Assembly: GCA_022821985.1 (NCBI GenBank)
Contig: JAJECP010000020.1
Span: 33,583 to 97,582 of the forward strand
Direction: 5' to 3'
Origin: Acidimicrobiia bacterium
GTDB lineage: Bacteria > Actinomycetota > Acidimicrobiia > Acidimicrobiales > Poriferisodalaceae
DNA length: 64,000 nt
Every line of letters begins with the position of its first letter. Position 1 is the first letter of the stretch. Below, piece after piece: positions 50,973 through 59,744 of this stretch. Position numbers and translations under genes: made by a program. The notes under the pieces are model-generated. The model saw only the letters and a program-made list of their open reading frames with translations. It was not told the origin of the DNA and ran no database searches.

Positions 50973-52904
50973 TTACCGTTCGCCCACACCGAGACGTCGC
51001 TCGAGCCGTTGGCTCTGCTTCGACAGCATGTACGAGAACACCCAATAGACGAGCGAGACGAACAGCAGGCCCTCTCGCTTGATGCCCAAGAACTGCGTCT
51101 GGGCCGGAATGACGCTGTTGGCCATGCGCAGGATGTCGAAGACACCGATGATGGCCAGCAGCGAAGTCTCCTTGAAGGTGGCGATCACCTGGCCCACCAG
51201 CGGCGGTATCGACGCTCGCAACGACTGAGGCAGGACGATGAAGACCGTCCGCTGCACCGTGCTCAGGCCGACGGCGTCCGACGCTTCGTACTGCCCTCGC
51301 CGGATCGATTGCAATCCGCCGCGGACGTTTTCGGCCAAGTAAGCCGCCGAGAACAGCGTGTATCCCAGCGTCGCCGAAGCGAACAGGCTGATCTCCATGT
51401 TCGCCGGCAGGAACAGCGGCAGGATCACGACGAAGAAGATGAGGATGGTGATGAGCGGGACTCCCCGCACCACCTCGATGTACGCCGTCGACATGACCCG
51501 GAAGATCGGCAGGCGCGAGGTGCGAGCCAGCGCCAGCACCACCCCCAGCGGAAACGAGAGCATGAGCGTGAACACGGCCACCACCAGCGTGACGGCGAAC
51601 CCGCCGATCAATGCCTCAGTCGGGGTCTCCACAGTCGACGGCGTGTTCATGACTGTCGCGAAATAGTGGAACACGGTCGTGATCACGAACCACGCCAGCA
51701 CCAAGCGTCTTCGCTTCGCGGCCTCGCCCGAGAAGTTGTGCGCCAGCAGCGCCATCACAGCCAGCAGCAGGAAGCTGATGCGCACCTTTTGCAGCATCGG
51801 ATACCAGCCCATGAAGGCAGCCACCCAATGGAAGGCGGCGAGACCCAGCAGTGCTACGGCGCTGATGCGTCCGAATTCCCCGATGCCGTCCTTCGTCAGC
51901 CACCGCAGCACGATGCCGCCGCCGATGCCGAACGCCAGCGCCAGCGGCATGTCCACCGTGAGGATGCGGTCCCAGTCGAGGTCTGGGTCGCGCAGCACCA
52001 CCCAGTACAAGACAAACGGCACCAGCAGCCATGTGCAGCTCACGACAACCCGCAGCCGGGCCAGCACTCGCTCGTCAACTCGTGAGCGCACCCAGCGGCC
52101 GACGATCAGTGATGCCACAGCCAGCACCCACATGACCGTCCACGGCAGCTTGGTGGACATGGCCACCGTGCGGCCCGGTTCGGCAATGAACTCTCCGTCT
52201 GCGAAGGCGTAGTGGCCCCACGGGTACACCCATGCCGAGATGACCGGCACCGCCAATGCTCCGACGGCGAAGTCCAGCGCCTGCACCGCAGAAGGCGAAC
52301 CGTCGCTTCGTTCCGGAACGCGGCGCAACGCCAGCGCGATGACGGCAAAGATCGCCGCCACAAGCCACCATCCCCAGCGGTCCGTCATTGCCTCGGCGAA
52401 CGACTGCCGCACCACACCATCGCCGTCGCGTACGGTCTCGCCGTCGGCCCCGACGAGCACCGAGGGCTCCCGCAGGACGATGCCGACTGCAATCGCAACG
52501 GCTGCTGCGTTCAGCCCGTTGGCGATCTTCCGCAACCGCAGGCCGTCCCCCCGGCTCGCGAAGAGGCCCAATGACAAGCCTGCGAGCACTGCCACGACCC
52601 CGACGCACACCCATACGCGCACGTACTGCTCCTCGGGATAGGCGTGAGTGAAGATCAGCCGTAGATTGGTGCGGACGGCGTCCCAGCCTCGCTCTTCGCT
52701 GAACACGAAGTTCAGAAGGCCGCGCGCAGAAAAGAGCACGAAGAGGCCGAAGGCGACAGTCAGAAACGAATTGAACGGCGTGGGGAACAGGTTCTTGCGG
52801 ACCCACTCACCCGGCGAGCGATAGGTCTCCTCCGCGGGTCGAGCCGCAACACGCTCAATGACGGGCTTGTCGCCGATGACCGGTACGTCGCCGCCGTCGG
52901 CCAT
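50973..52904 (-). CDS. aapM: Amino-acid ABC transporter permease, AapM-like, with enlarged N-terminal membrane region
   Basis: A 643-residue permease; AapM homologues are usually near 380. The last about 230 residues are a standard MetI-like permease domain (GFAVTLVVAVFTLMLSFPLG) with the EAA loop EASDAVGLSTVQRTVFIVLPQ that docks the ATPase. The first about 400 residues hold roughly eight further hydrophobic segments in place of the usual few. Its start is 1 nt from the aapQ stop. Confidence 0.9.
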   Translation of the reverse strand: MADGGDVPVIGDKPVIERVAARPAEETYRSPGEWVRKNLFPTPFNSFLTVAFGLFVLFSARGLLNFVFSEERGWDAVRTNLRLIFTHAYPEEQYVRVWVCVGVVAVLAGLSLGLFASRGDGLRLRKIANGLNAAAVAIAVGIVLREPSVLVGADGETVRDGDGVVRQSFAEAMTDRWGWWLVAAIFAVIALALRRVPERSDGSPSAVQALDFAVGALAVPVISAWVYPWGHYAFADGEFIAEPGRTVAMSTKLPWTVMWVLAVASLIVGRWVRSRVDERVLARLRVVVSCTWLLVPFVLYWVVLRDPDLDWDRILTVDMPLALAFGIGGGIVLRWLTKDGIGEFGRISAVALLGLAAFHWVAAFMGWYPMLQKVRISFLLLAVMALLAHNFSGEAAKRRRLVLAWFVITTVFHYFATVMNTPSTVETPTEALIGGFAVTLVVAVFTLMLSFPLGVVLALARTSRLPIFRVMSTAYIEVVRGVPLITILIFFVVILPLFLPANMEISLFASATLGYTLFSAAYLAENVRGGLQSIRRGQYEASDAVGLSTVQRTVFIVLPQSLRASIPPLVGQVIATFKETSLLAIIGVFDILRMANSVIPAQTQFLGIKREGLLFVSLVYWVFSYMLSKQSQRLERRLGVGER

Positions 52905-52905
52905 C

Positions 52906-54450
52906 TCAGCGCTCCACGATCCGCATGCGGACGTTGAAGAAGTTGACGACCACCGAGATGGTCAGCGAGCACGCTAAGTAGAACAGCATCCAAATAGAGA
53001 CCACCTCAAGCGTCTTGCCGGTCTGGTTGTAGACGGTCTGGCCTACCTGCACTACGTCGCTGTAACCGATGGCGATGGCCAGCGAAGTGTTCTTGGTGAG
53101 GTTGAGATACTGGTTGCCCAACGGCGGCAGGATCACTCGAAAAGCCTGGGGCAGGATCACCCTGCGCAGCATGGTGGTGCGTCGCAGGCCGAGCGCCTGT
53201 GCCGCCTCGCTCTGGCCCTTCGGCACAGCCAGGATGCCGCCGCGCACTACTTCCGCGATGAACGCCGCTGTGTAGAGCACCACGCCGAAATACACGGCCG
53301 CAAGCGCCTGAATCAGGTTGAGGCCCGCCGGGCCGTAGTTCGGGAAGTTGCCGAGCTGCTCAATGTCTGGCCGGTAGGCGGTGATGGGCACGCCTGTGCG
53401 GCCGTCGCCGAACTTGTCGGCGATCACCTCGAACAGATCGCGTCCTGAATTGATGATCCAGCTCGACAGCCCGGGCCAGCCCAGCGTCACGAACAGGATC
53501 ACCAGCACTGCGCTGGCGGCGGCGAAGATGATCCGGAAGTAGTCGTCGTCGATCAGCTTGGTAAGCCCGGCAGGAGTGCGGTGGCTGGCCAGGAATCGCC
53601 GGATCCACTGGACGGCCGCGGCAATGGCGAGCAGCGAGATGACCAGTTGCACGATGCCCGGCGTCAACGCATCTACGCCCGAGGCGATTGCGTCGAAGAT
53701 TGCGCCCACCCACCCCAACGCCGGGTGTGCGAACCAGCCGACCGCAGCGAACACGGCGACCACGCCGGTGAGGCTGAGCCATGGGTAGGTCTGCTGACCG
53801 GTGAGGTCGTGGCGTCGCTCCTGACGGCGCATCACCTGCCAGCCCAGCGCAGCCCCCACGATCACGAAGATGATCCACTGGTAGAAGCCGTCGCCGATCG
53901 TCACCCGCGGGATCGAGACGCCGGTGTTGGAGATGTGAAGCCAGCCATGAATGGGTCCCTGGTCGGTCTCGACCCGTGGCAGGCTCGCAATGACCACGAA
54001 GATCAGGATGATCTGCACGAGCAGCGGGATATTTCGCAGCGTCTCCACGAACACGCTGCTGGTGCGGCTCACAATCCAGTTGCGCGACAGCCGCCCCACG
54101 CCGACGAGCACTCCCAGGAGCGTGGCCAGCGCGATGCCGGCGATCGCGAGGCGGATGGTGTTGACCATGCCCACCCACAGCGCTCGGCCGCTGGTGTCGG
54201 GGTCGGTGTCGATGCCCGAGCCGAGATCGCTGCCCAGTGCAGTGCCCAAGAAGTCATACCCGGTGGCGATGTCTCTGGCTTCGAGGTTGTTCTGCGCCTG
54301 CGATGCCAAGAAGAACAGGCCCAGCAGCACCAAGATCAGCCCCACCACCTGCGAGAGCCACTTGACGACGGTGGCATCGCGGTAGAACGGCGGACGCGTC
54401 CCCAAGGTGCTCAGCGAGGCAACGTCCCCCGCGGCCCCCTCATTGCTCAC
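52906..54450 (-). CDS. aapQ: Amino-acid ABC transporter permease, AapQ-like
   Basis: A 514-residue permease, longer than the usual about 400. The transport domain is split: TIRLAIAGIALATLLGVLVGVGRLS and FVETLRNIPLLVQIILIF near residues 90-160, a central membrane insert of about 200 residues, then VYFGVVLYTAAFIAEVVRGGIL and the EAA loop SEAAQALGLRRTTMLRRVILPQAFR. It forms a heterodimer with the AapM-like protein and is separated from the binding-protein gene by a strong hairpin. Confidence 0.91.
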   Translation of the reverse strand: MSNEGAAGDVASLSTLGTRPPFYRDATVVKWLSQVVGLILVLLGLFFLASQAQNNLEARDIATGYDFLGTALGSDLGSGIDTDPDTSGRALWVGMVNTIRLAIAGIALATLLGVLVGVGRLSRNWIVSRTSSVFVETLRNIPLLVQIILIFVVIASLPRVETDQGPIHGWLHISNTGVSIPRVTIGDGFYQWIIFVIVGAALGWQVMRRQERRHDLTGQQTYPWLSLTGVVAVFAAVGWFAHPALGWVGAIFDAIASGVDALTPGIVQLVISLLAIAAAVQWIRRFLASHRTPAGLTKLIDDDYFRIIFAAASAVLVILFVTLGWPGLSSWIINSGRDLFEVIADKFGDGRTGVPITAYRPDIEQLGNFPNYGPAGLNLIQALAAVYFGVVLYTAAFIAEVVRGGILAVPKGQSEAAQALGLRRTTMLRRVILPQAFRVILPPLGNQYLNLTKNTSLAIAIGYSDVVQVGQTVYNQTGKTLEVVSIWMLFYLACSLTISVVVNFFNVRMRIVER

Positions 54451-54506
54451 GGCACGTCACACTACGCGACCCTCAGCACCGCGTCGCCGATCCCTCCAGA
54501 CGCGCA

Positions 54507-54538
54507 GCGGCCCCCGACTCGGCGGAGTCGGGGGCCGC
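54507..54538 (-). terminator. Perfect 14-bp hairpin between binding-protein and permease genes
   Basis: GCGGCCCCCGACTC and GAGTCGGGGGCCGC pair over 14 bp with a GGCG loop. On the minus strand it lies after the aapJ stop and before aapQ, so it can act as a partial terminator or a 3' stabiliser that leaves the binding protein in excess, a known arrangement in ABC importer operons. A short T-run on the plus side is not used by this operon. Confidence 0.75.
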
Positions 54539-54577
54539 TTTCGGCTGCCCGGGCTGTGCCCGGTCAGAGATGCTGGC

Positions 54578-55720
54578 TCAGCGTGCCGGCGGCGCGTAGA
54601 TCAGGCCGCCGTCGAGCCAGCCGGCATTGGCGGAGCCTTCGCGCGACAGGCCGACCCGGTTCAGGTGACGGGAGTAGATCTCGTCGTAATTGCCCACCTG
54701 GCTGATCACGCTGTGGAAGGCGTCCGCAGACAGGCCCATGGCCGTCTGCAACTCGCCGTCGCCGCCGAGCAGGCGAACCGCCTCGGCGTCGAGTGAGCCA
54801 TCGCCGAGCCGGGCGTCGACGTTGCCCGAGGTGATGCCCTTCTCATCGGCGATGATCGTGGCATACACGGTCCAATTGACCACATCGGCGAAGCGTGACT
54901 GGTTCTGGCCGTAGGTCGGGCCCAGCGGCTCCTTCGAGATCGGCGTCGGCGGGAAGATCACCCACTCCTCGCCGTCGGGCTGCTGGTTGGCCTTGCGGCC
55001 GACCAGCGCCGAGCCGTCGGTGGTCACGATGTTGCACGCACCGTTGATGAAATTGGTGGTGACGATGTCGAAGTCCTCGAACGTGTTCAGCTGAATCGAC
55101 ACACCCGCCGCGTCGGCCGCATCAGCGATGTTCTGCTCAGTCGTGGTACCGGCATTGGTGCACACGATTGCGCCATCGATATCGGCGACCGTCGAAGCAG
55201 AAGTGAAGCCGTCGCCTGCGCGCGCCATCAGCTGCTGGCCGTCGTAGTAGGTGGTGGGGCCGAAGTCCATGCCGACCTCGGTGTCACGGCCTTGCGTCCA
55301 GGTGGTGTTGCGCATCAGCACATCGACTGCGCCCGTCTGCACTGCCGTGAAACGCTCGGCTGCGGTGAGCGGCACAAACTCCACTGCCTCGGCATCGCCG
55401 AATATCGCCGCAGCGACAGCCCGGCAGTAGTCGGCGTCGAAGCCGGTCTGCGAGCCGTCTGGCTGGGTCTCCGAGAATGCAACGGCGGCACCCGATACGC
55501 CGCACTTCAACTCGCCACGCGCCATGACCGTGTCAAGAAGGTCGTCGTCGGCTTGCACCAGCTCGACCTCGGTGGCATCAGTCGCCGCGGCATCATCCGC
55601 TGCTTCGGTCGTGGCTGCGGGCTCGTCGGCCGCCTCGTCATCGTCCGAGCCGCACGCGGCGCCAAGCAGCGCCAAGACAGCCAATAGGCCGCCGAAGCGC
55701 CGAACCAATCGTTTGGACAT
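54578..55720 (-). CDS. aapJ: Amino-acid ABC transporter substrate-binding lipoprotein (AapJ-like)
   Basis: A 380-residue solute-binding protein. The signal peptide ends in the lipobox LLGAACGSD, so the mature protein is lipid-anchored at Cys, followed by an acidic Ala/Asp/Glu/Thr spacer. The SBP family-3 fold shows RGELKCGVSG, TGFDADYCRAVAAAIFGD, FTAVQTGAVDVLMRNTTWT and GTTTEQNIADAA. Size and motifs point to the general L-amino-acid (Aap/Bzt) subfamily. The ATG at 55720 with upstream GAGAGGA is preferred over a longer frame. Confidence 0.94.
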   Translation of the reverse strand: MSKRLVRRFGGLLAVLALLGAACGSDDDEAADEPAATTEAADDAAATDATEVELVQADDDLLDTVMARGELKCGVSGAAVAFSETQPDGSQTGFDADYCRAVAAAIFGDAEAVEFVPLTAAERFTAVQTGAVDVLMRNTTWTQGRDTEVGMDFGPTTYYDGQQLMARAGDGFTSASTVADIDGAIVCTNAGTTTEQNIADAADAAGVSIQLNTFEDFDIVTTNFINGACNIVTTDGSALVGRKANQQPDGEEWVIFPPTPISKEPLGPTYGQNQSRFADVVNWTVYATIIADEKGITSGNVDARLGDGSLDAEAVRLLGGDGELQTAMGLSADAFHSVISQVGNYDEIYSRHLNRVGLSREGSANAGWLDGGLIYAPPAR

Positions 55721-55891
55721 TGGAGGTGATTCCTCTCGTCGGAGATGTGTTGTGCAAGCCACCGGCACATGAGCGTGGCCGGATGATGCCTGCTGTCGTC
55801 CCATGCTAACCGCACCCGCGAACTGGTCCGAACGGCATCGCCAGGTCTGTAACCAAGCTGTAGCCATGTTCCCAGCAGGCAGACTGGCGTC

Positions 55892-56659
55892 ATGGCCCAA
55901 CCCGACGACCATGCTCTTGCCGCGCGCGTGGCCACCGAGACCGGGGCGCTCCTGGTGGAGGTCCGCGAGCGGCTCTTCAGCTCAGGAGCCGGGACCTGGG
56001 AGGTCCGCGACACCGGAGATTCCGAGGCCCACCGGCACATCGTGAATCGTCTGGCCGAAGCACGGCCCGCTGACGCCATCCTGTCCGAGGAAGGGCGCGA
56101 CGATCTCGCGCGCCTGTCTGCGGAGCGGGTCTGGATCGTGGACCCGCTGGATGGAACGCGTGAGTATTCCGAACCCGGCCGTTCGGACTGGGCGGTGCAT
56201 GTGGCTCTGGTCGAGAACGGTGTGCCCACCGCAGGCGCCGTGGCGCTGCCGGCAGTCGGGCAGACGCTCTGCACCGACCCCAAGCCACTGTTGCCGGCGC
56301 CGCACAACGGGCAGCCGCGCCTCGTCGTGAGCAGGTCGCGCCCGCCGGCGGCGGCGGTGATCATCGCTCAGGCGCTCGACGCGGAGCTGATGACACTCGG
56401 CTCGGCAGGCGCCAAGGCCATGGCCGTGGTGCTCGGCATGGCCGACATCTACGCCCATTCGGGAGGCCAATTCGAGTGGGACAACTGCGCGCCCGCGGCA
56501 GTGGCGCGCGCGGCCGGCCTGCACGCCAGCCGCTGCGACGGATCGGAACTCGAGTACAACTTCGCCGACCCGTGGCTGCCCGATCTGCTCATCTGCCGCC
56601 CCGAATTCGCCGCCGACGCCCTCGAGGCGCTGCGGCAGGTGATCGAAGGCGAAGCCTGA
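55892..56659 (+). CDS. cysQ: 3'(2'),5'-bisphosphate nucleotidase CysQ-type
   Basis: A 255-residue inositol-monophosphatase-superfamily enzyme. Metal-binding motifs are SEEGRDD (Glu), WIVDPLDGTREYSE (Asp-Pro-x-Asp-Gly-Thr) and QFEWDNCAPAAVARAAG (Asp). The R-E-Y following the DGT and the short length favour a PAP phosphatase, which recycles 3'-phosphoadenosine 5'-phosphate from sulfate assimilation, over inositol monophosphatase. It diverges from the aap operon. Confidence 0.88.
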   Translation: MAQPDDHALAARVATETGALLVEVRERLFSSGAGTWEVRDTGDSEAHRHIVNRLAEARPADAILSEEGRDDLARLSAERVWIVDPLDGTREYSEPGRSDWAVHVALVENGVPTAGAVALPAVGQTLCTDPKPLLPAPHNGQPRLVVSRSRPPAAAVIIAQALDAELMTLGSAGAKAMAVVLGMADIYAHSGGQFEWDNCAPAAVARAAGLHASRCDGSELEYNFADPWLPDLLICRPEFAADALEALRQVIEGEA

Positions 56660-56699
56660 GATCACCCAGCAAGCACAGCATCGAAGGCGAAGCCTGAGA
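56642..56699 (+). repeat. 20-bp direct repeat spanning the cysQ stop
   Basis: A 20-nt sequence coding for the last residues I-E-G-E-A and the stop of cysQ occurs at 56642-56661 and again at 56680-56699, 38 nt apart. The second copy is outside the gene and precedes the enoyl-CoA hydratase start. It looks like a small tandem duplication. Confidence 0.75.
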
Positions 56700-56716
56700 G
56701 CCGCCGAGGGGGACAC

Positions 56717-57538
56717 ATGGAGCTGAAGGCAACGAAGTACTCCGTCGAGGGTCCGATCGCGACGCTGACGCTGTCACGCCCGCATCGCCGCAACGCCTGG
56801 ACCGGTCGGATGCACACCGAGATGCGCTGGGTGCTGGAGCGAGCGGAGCAGGATGCGGGGGTCCGCGTGGTCGTGATCACCGGCGAGGGGCGCGACTTCT
56901 GTGTGGGCGCCGACACTCAAGCCCTGGAGAGCCACAGCGAAAAGGGTGGCTACGACCCCGGCACAGCGGCCGATCTGGCGACGCCGGGCTATGGCGTGGC
57001 ACCCGAGTTCGACCAGAACTTCGCGTTCATGATGGCGCTGGAAACCGTGACGATTGCGGCGGTGAACGGTGCAGCGGCGGGCGCTGGGCTGGTTCTGGCC
57101 TGCTATTGCGACCTGCGGTTCGCAGCACCGGATGCCAAGCTCACGGCCGCCCACGGGCCGCTGGGGCTGCCCGCAGAGTTCGGACTCTCATGGGTGCTCC
57201 CCCGTCTCGTCGGCATCACGCGGTCCAACGACCTGCTGCTGTCGAGCCGCAAGTTCCTGGCCGCCGAGACGGAGGGCTGGGGCCTGTTCAACGAGATCGT
57301 CGAGGCGTCCGAGCTCATGGACCACGTCTACGAGTACGCATTCGACATGGCCGCCCGGGTCGCGCCCAGCTCGCTAGCCACGACGAAGCGGCAGATCTAC
57401 CTGGACCAGCACCGCGACGTGGGCACTGCCGTCTCCGAATCGGATCGGCTGCTCAACGAGATGATCCCCAGCCCGGACTACCTCGAAGGCGTCCGCGCAC
57501 TGACCGAGCGGCGGCTGCCCGACTGGCCTCAGCGCTGA
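56717..57538 (+). CDS. Enoyl-CoA hydratase/isomerase family protein
   Basis: A 273-residue crotonase-fold enzyme. Oxyanion-hole segments are VVVITGEGRDFCVGADTQAL and AAVNGAAAGAGLVLACYCDLRFAA; the catalytic-Glu region reads GPLGLPAEFGLSWVLPRLVG, with Glu after LPA. It hydrates or isomerises 2-enoyl-CoA in fatty-acid breakdown; the exact substrate cannot be told from sequence. The start follows GAGGGGGACAC at reasonable spacing and lies just after the cysQ-end repeat. Confidence 0.92.
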   Translation: MELKATKYSVEGPIATLTLSRPHRRNAWTGRMHTEMRWVLERAEQDAGVRVVVITGEGRDFCVGADTQALESHSEKGGYDPGTAADLATPGYGVAPEFDQNFAFMMALETVTIAAVNGAAAGAGLVLACYCDLRFAAPDAKLTAAHGPLGLPAEFGLSWVLPRLVGITRSNDLLLSSRKFLAAETEGWGLFNEIVEASELMDHVYEYAFDMAARVAPSSLATTKRQIYLDQHRDVGTAVSESDRLLNEMIPSPDYLEGVRALTERRLPDWPQR

Positions 57539-57824
57539 GCGACCACAGCACCAGCACCGAAGCAGCAGCGGCGACATTGCTGCGGTACCTCCGCAGAATC
57601 GCAGGACTCGCATAGTCCCCCAGCATCGGCATCAGCAGATTCAAGGCCGCCACAGCATCGGGGGCCGCCTGCGCGGCTGCAGCCCGGTGTCGAGTCGGCG
57701 TCGGATCGATGCCGCCTGCCCCCGACCGGCAATCATGATGAAAAAGAATGCAATGCAAACTATGAAATTGATGAAGATAATGAAGAAAAAGAAGGAGAGC
57801 TGTTGCGGGGCGTAGACTGTGCGC
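57539..57824 (+). promoter_or_regulatory. AT-rich leader of the AAA ATPase gene
   Basis: The last about 85 nt (57735-57800) are a purine- and A-rich stretch of repeated ATG and AAG/AAA codon-like triplets, unlike the GC-rich surroundings. It contains an AAGGAGAG site about 25 nt before the ATPase start and a 26-codon frame described separately. The first 190 nt show nothing recognisable. Confidence 0.4.
57735..57815 (+). CDS. Candidate 26-aa Met/Lys-rich leader peptide
   Basis: A frame of 26 codons from tandem ATGs ends at TAG nine nt before the ATPase ATG. The peptide is about one quarter Met and one third Lys and ends ESCCGA. Codons such as AAA, ATA and TTG are rare in this genome. It has no clear ribosome-binding site. 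The minus strand of the same DNA would code for a very hydrophobic helix, so which strand, if either, is translated is unknown. Confidence 0.25.
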   Translation: MMKKNAMQTMKLMKIMKKKKESCCGA

Positions 57825-59060
57825 ATGGACCCGCAGCGACCTCGCTATTTTCCTGACGAGGCCGACGCGCTCGACGCTGTGCCGTTCACTCCTGGCTTCG
57901 GGAGCACGCCGCCGTGCTTGGTGGGCAGGGACGAGCTCATCCGCACGGTGTGCGCCTCGCTGGCTGGCGACCCCGCCAGCGAGGGCGCGACGAACGTGCT
58001 GCTTGCCCCGCGAGGGCTCGGCAAGACCGTCGCGCTCAACGAGATCGAAGACGCCGCCCGAGCCGAGCGCGGATGGCTGGTGGTCGCGGTCTCAGGCACC
58101 GACGGTGATCCGATCGCCGAGACTCACAAGGAAGTCTGCCGCGCGATGGAATCGTGGGGGCAAGCACAAGGCGAACCCGCTGGACGGCACGTATCGGGAA
58201 TGAGCGTCGGCATCGGCGGCCTGTCGGCGGCTCTTTCGGTTTCCGAAGCCCCCGAGCCGCGGCGGACGAGATACGGCGACGACTTGAGGCGCGATCTGAG
58301 CGAGCTTGCCAGCGCCGCCGCCGAAGCTGGTTCCCGGGTGCTGCTCACGATGGACGAGATGCACGCGATTCCGCTGGCCAAGGCCCGCCAGCTCGGCTCA
58401 TACATCCAGCACATCGCCAAGCGCGAGCGGAGAGGCCTCGTGTTCGTGGGCGCTGCGCTGCCGTACATCGCCGAGACGCTGCTGGCAGACCGCAAGTCGA
58501 CGTTCCTCCAACGCCTCGCCATCCACCGGCTGAGCCCGCTGTCGGAGCCGCAGTCGCGCCGCGGCCTGCAGGAGCCGATCCGCGCCCACGGGGGGCATAT
58601 CGAGCCGGGCGCGCTCGACATCGCCACGGCAGCGGTCGGCGGTCATCCGTACATGCTGCAGCTCGTGGGCGACAAGATGTGGCGCGCAGCAGGCGGCCCG
58701 GGCAACACCATCACCGCCCGACACGCAGGCGCAGCCGCAGCACAAGCCAGCGAATCGCTGGAAGACCATCTGTTCGCGCCGACCTGGCAGAGCCTGTCAG
58801 ACACCGACAAGCGCTTCCTGGCCGCCATGTCCGCCCTCGCCGGCACCGACAGCGCACCGCGCGTCGCCGAGATCTGCGAGACAGCCGGCATCGGCCAATC
58901 CAGCGCCAGCGCCTACCGCAGACGACTGCTGCTGTCAGGCATGGTCAGCCCCGGCGGACGAGGCCGGCTCAGGCTCGCCCACCCCGCAATTGCGCCATGG
59001 GTGCAGCGGACCGTCACCGCCTCCCCACCTGCCGCTGAGGGATCTCTGCCATCAAAATGA
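57825..59060 (+). CDS. AAA ATPase (STAND/Orc-like P-loop protein)
   Basis: 411 residues with an ATPase core: VGRDELIRTVCASL (AAA N-terminal entry), P-loop LLAPRGLGKTVALNEI, Walker B VLLTMDEMHAI and sensor-like LVFVGAALPYI. The C-terminal about 90 residues look like a winged-helix domain (FLAAMSALAGTDSAPRVAEICE, SASAYRRRLLLSGMV). The architecture matches standalone AAA proteins of the Orc1/Cdc6-like or archaeal-ATPase type whose role in bacteria is unclear. The ATG is preferred over a GTG two codons earlier. Confidence 0.82.
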   Translation: MDPQRPRYFPDEADALDAVPFTPGFGSTPPCLVGRDELIRTVCASLAGDPASEGATNVLLAPRGLGKTVALNEIEDAARAERGWLVVAVSGTDGDPIAETHKEVCRAMESWGQAQGEPAGRHVSGMSVGIGGLSAALSVSEAPEPRRTRYGDDLRRDLSELASAAAEAGSRVLLTMDEMHAIPLAKARQLGSYIQHIAKRERRGLVFVGAALPYIAETLLADRKSTFLQRLAIHRLSPLSEPQSRRGLQEPIRAHGGHIEPGALDIATAAVGGHPYMLQLVGDKMWRAAGGPGNTITARHAGAAAAQASESLEDHLFAPTWQSLSDTDKRFLAAMSALAGTDSAPRVAEICETAGIGQSSASAYRRRLLLSGMVSPGGRGRLRLAHPAIAPWVQRTVTASPPAAEGSLPSK

Positions 59061-59202
59061 GCCTCGGCACAGACAAGGACTATCCCGCAATCGACGTGCC
59101 TCGCCATGGAATGCGTCTGAAGATGTCCAGTGCCGGTGCTGAGTCTCGAATCCGATCAGTCGGCGGTGACAACTGTGAACGCTCGCCGGTCATGATGGCC
59201 GG

Positions 59203-59703
59203 GTGGCAGCGGCGCGCTGGCTGGGAACGGCATCGGTATGGGCAGCCGCAGGCACGTGGGCGCTGCTGGCCGCGCACGCCGCCGTCACCGATCTGCGCGA
59301 GCGACGCATATCCAGAACAGCCTGCTGGACAGCCGCCGTGCTCATCGCCGTGCTGCTGGCAGTCGCGGCGATCGCATACGGCCGCCCCGCACATCTGCTG
59401 AGCGTCGCAGCAGGCGCAGCCGCGGTGCTCATCGCAGGCGAGGTTCTCTATCGCTCGCTGCCCGGCGCGGTCGGCTACGGCGACATCCGGCTCATCAACG
59501 CCAGCAGCATCCTCACCGCATGGTGGGGACCCCAATGGCCCTGGTGGGCGCTGCTCGCCGGCGCAGCGCTCGCCGTCCCCCAGGCTGCCGCGGCGCACGC
59601 ACGCCACGGACCCGCCACCACCATCGCCTGGGCACCCGCACTCGCAGCAGGCACAGCGCTCATCGCCCTCACACGCCTCGCCGCACACGGCACCGCCCCA
59701 TGA
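59203..59703 (+). CDS. A24-family prepilin peptidase (TadV/CpaA-like)
   Basis: A 166-residue polytopic membrane protease. The two catalytic Asp motifs of type IV prepilin peptidases are visible: AAVTDLRERRIS near residue 30 and VGYGDIRLINAS near residue 97 (GxGD). It would cleave prepilins at the cytoplasmic face. It lacks the N-terminal methylase domain, like TadV/CpaA. A TadE-like gene follows on the opposite strand but no tad secretion ATPase or platform gene is in the window. Confidence 0.85.
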   Translation: MAAARWLGTASVWAAAGTWALLAAHAAVTDLRERRISRTACWTAAVLIAVLLAVAAIAYGRPAHLLSVAAGAAAVLIAGEVLYRSLPGAVGYGDIRLINASSILTAWWGPQWPWWALLAGAALAVPQAAAAHARHGPATTIAWAPALAAGTALIALTRLAAHGTAP

Positions 59704-59744
59704 CAAGGAAGCGCCAACAGACCTTGGGCAGCGCCCGGACCGGC

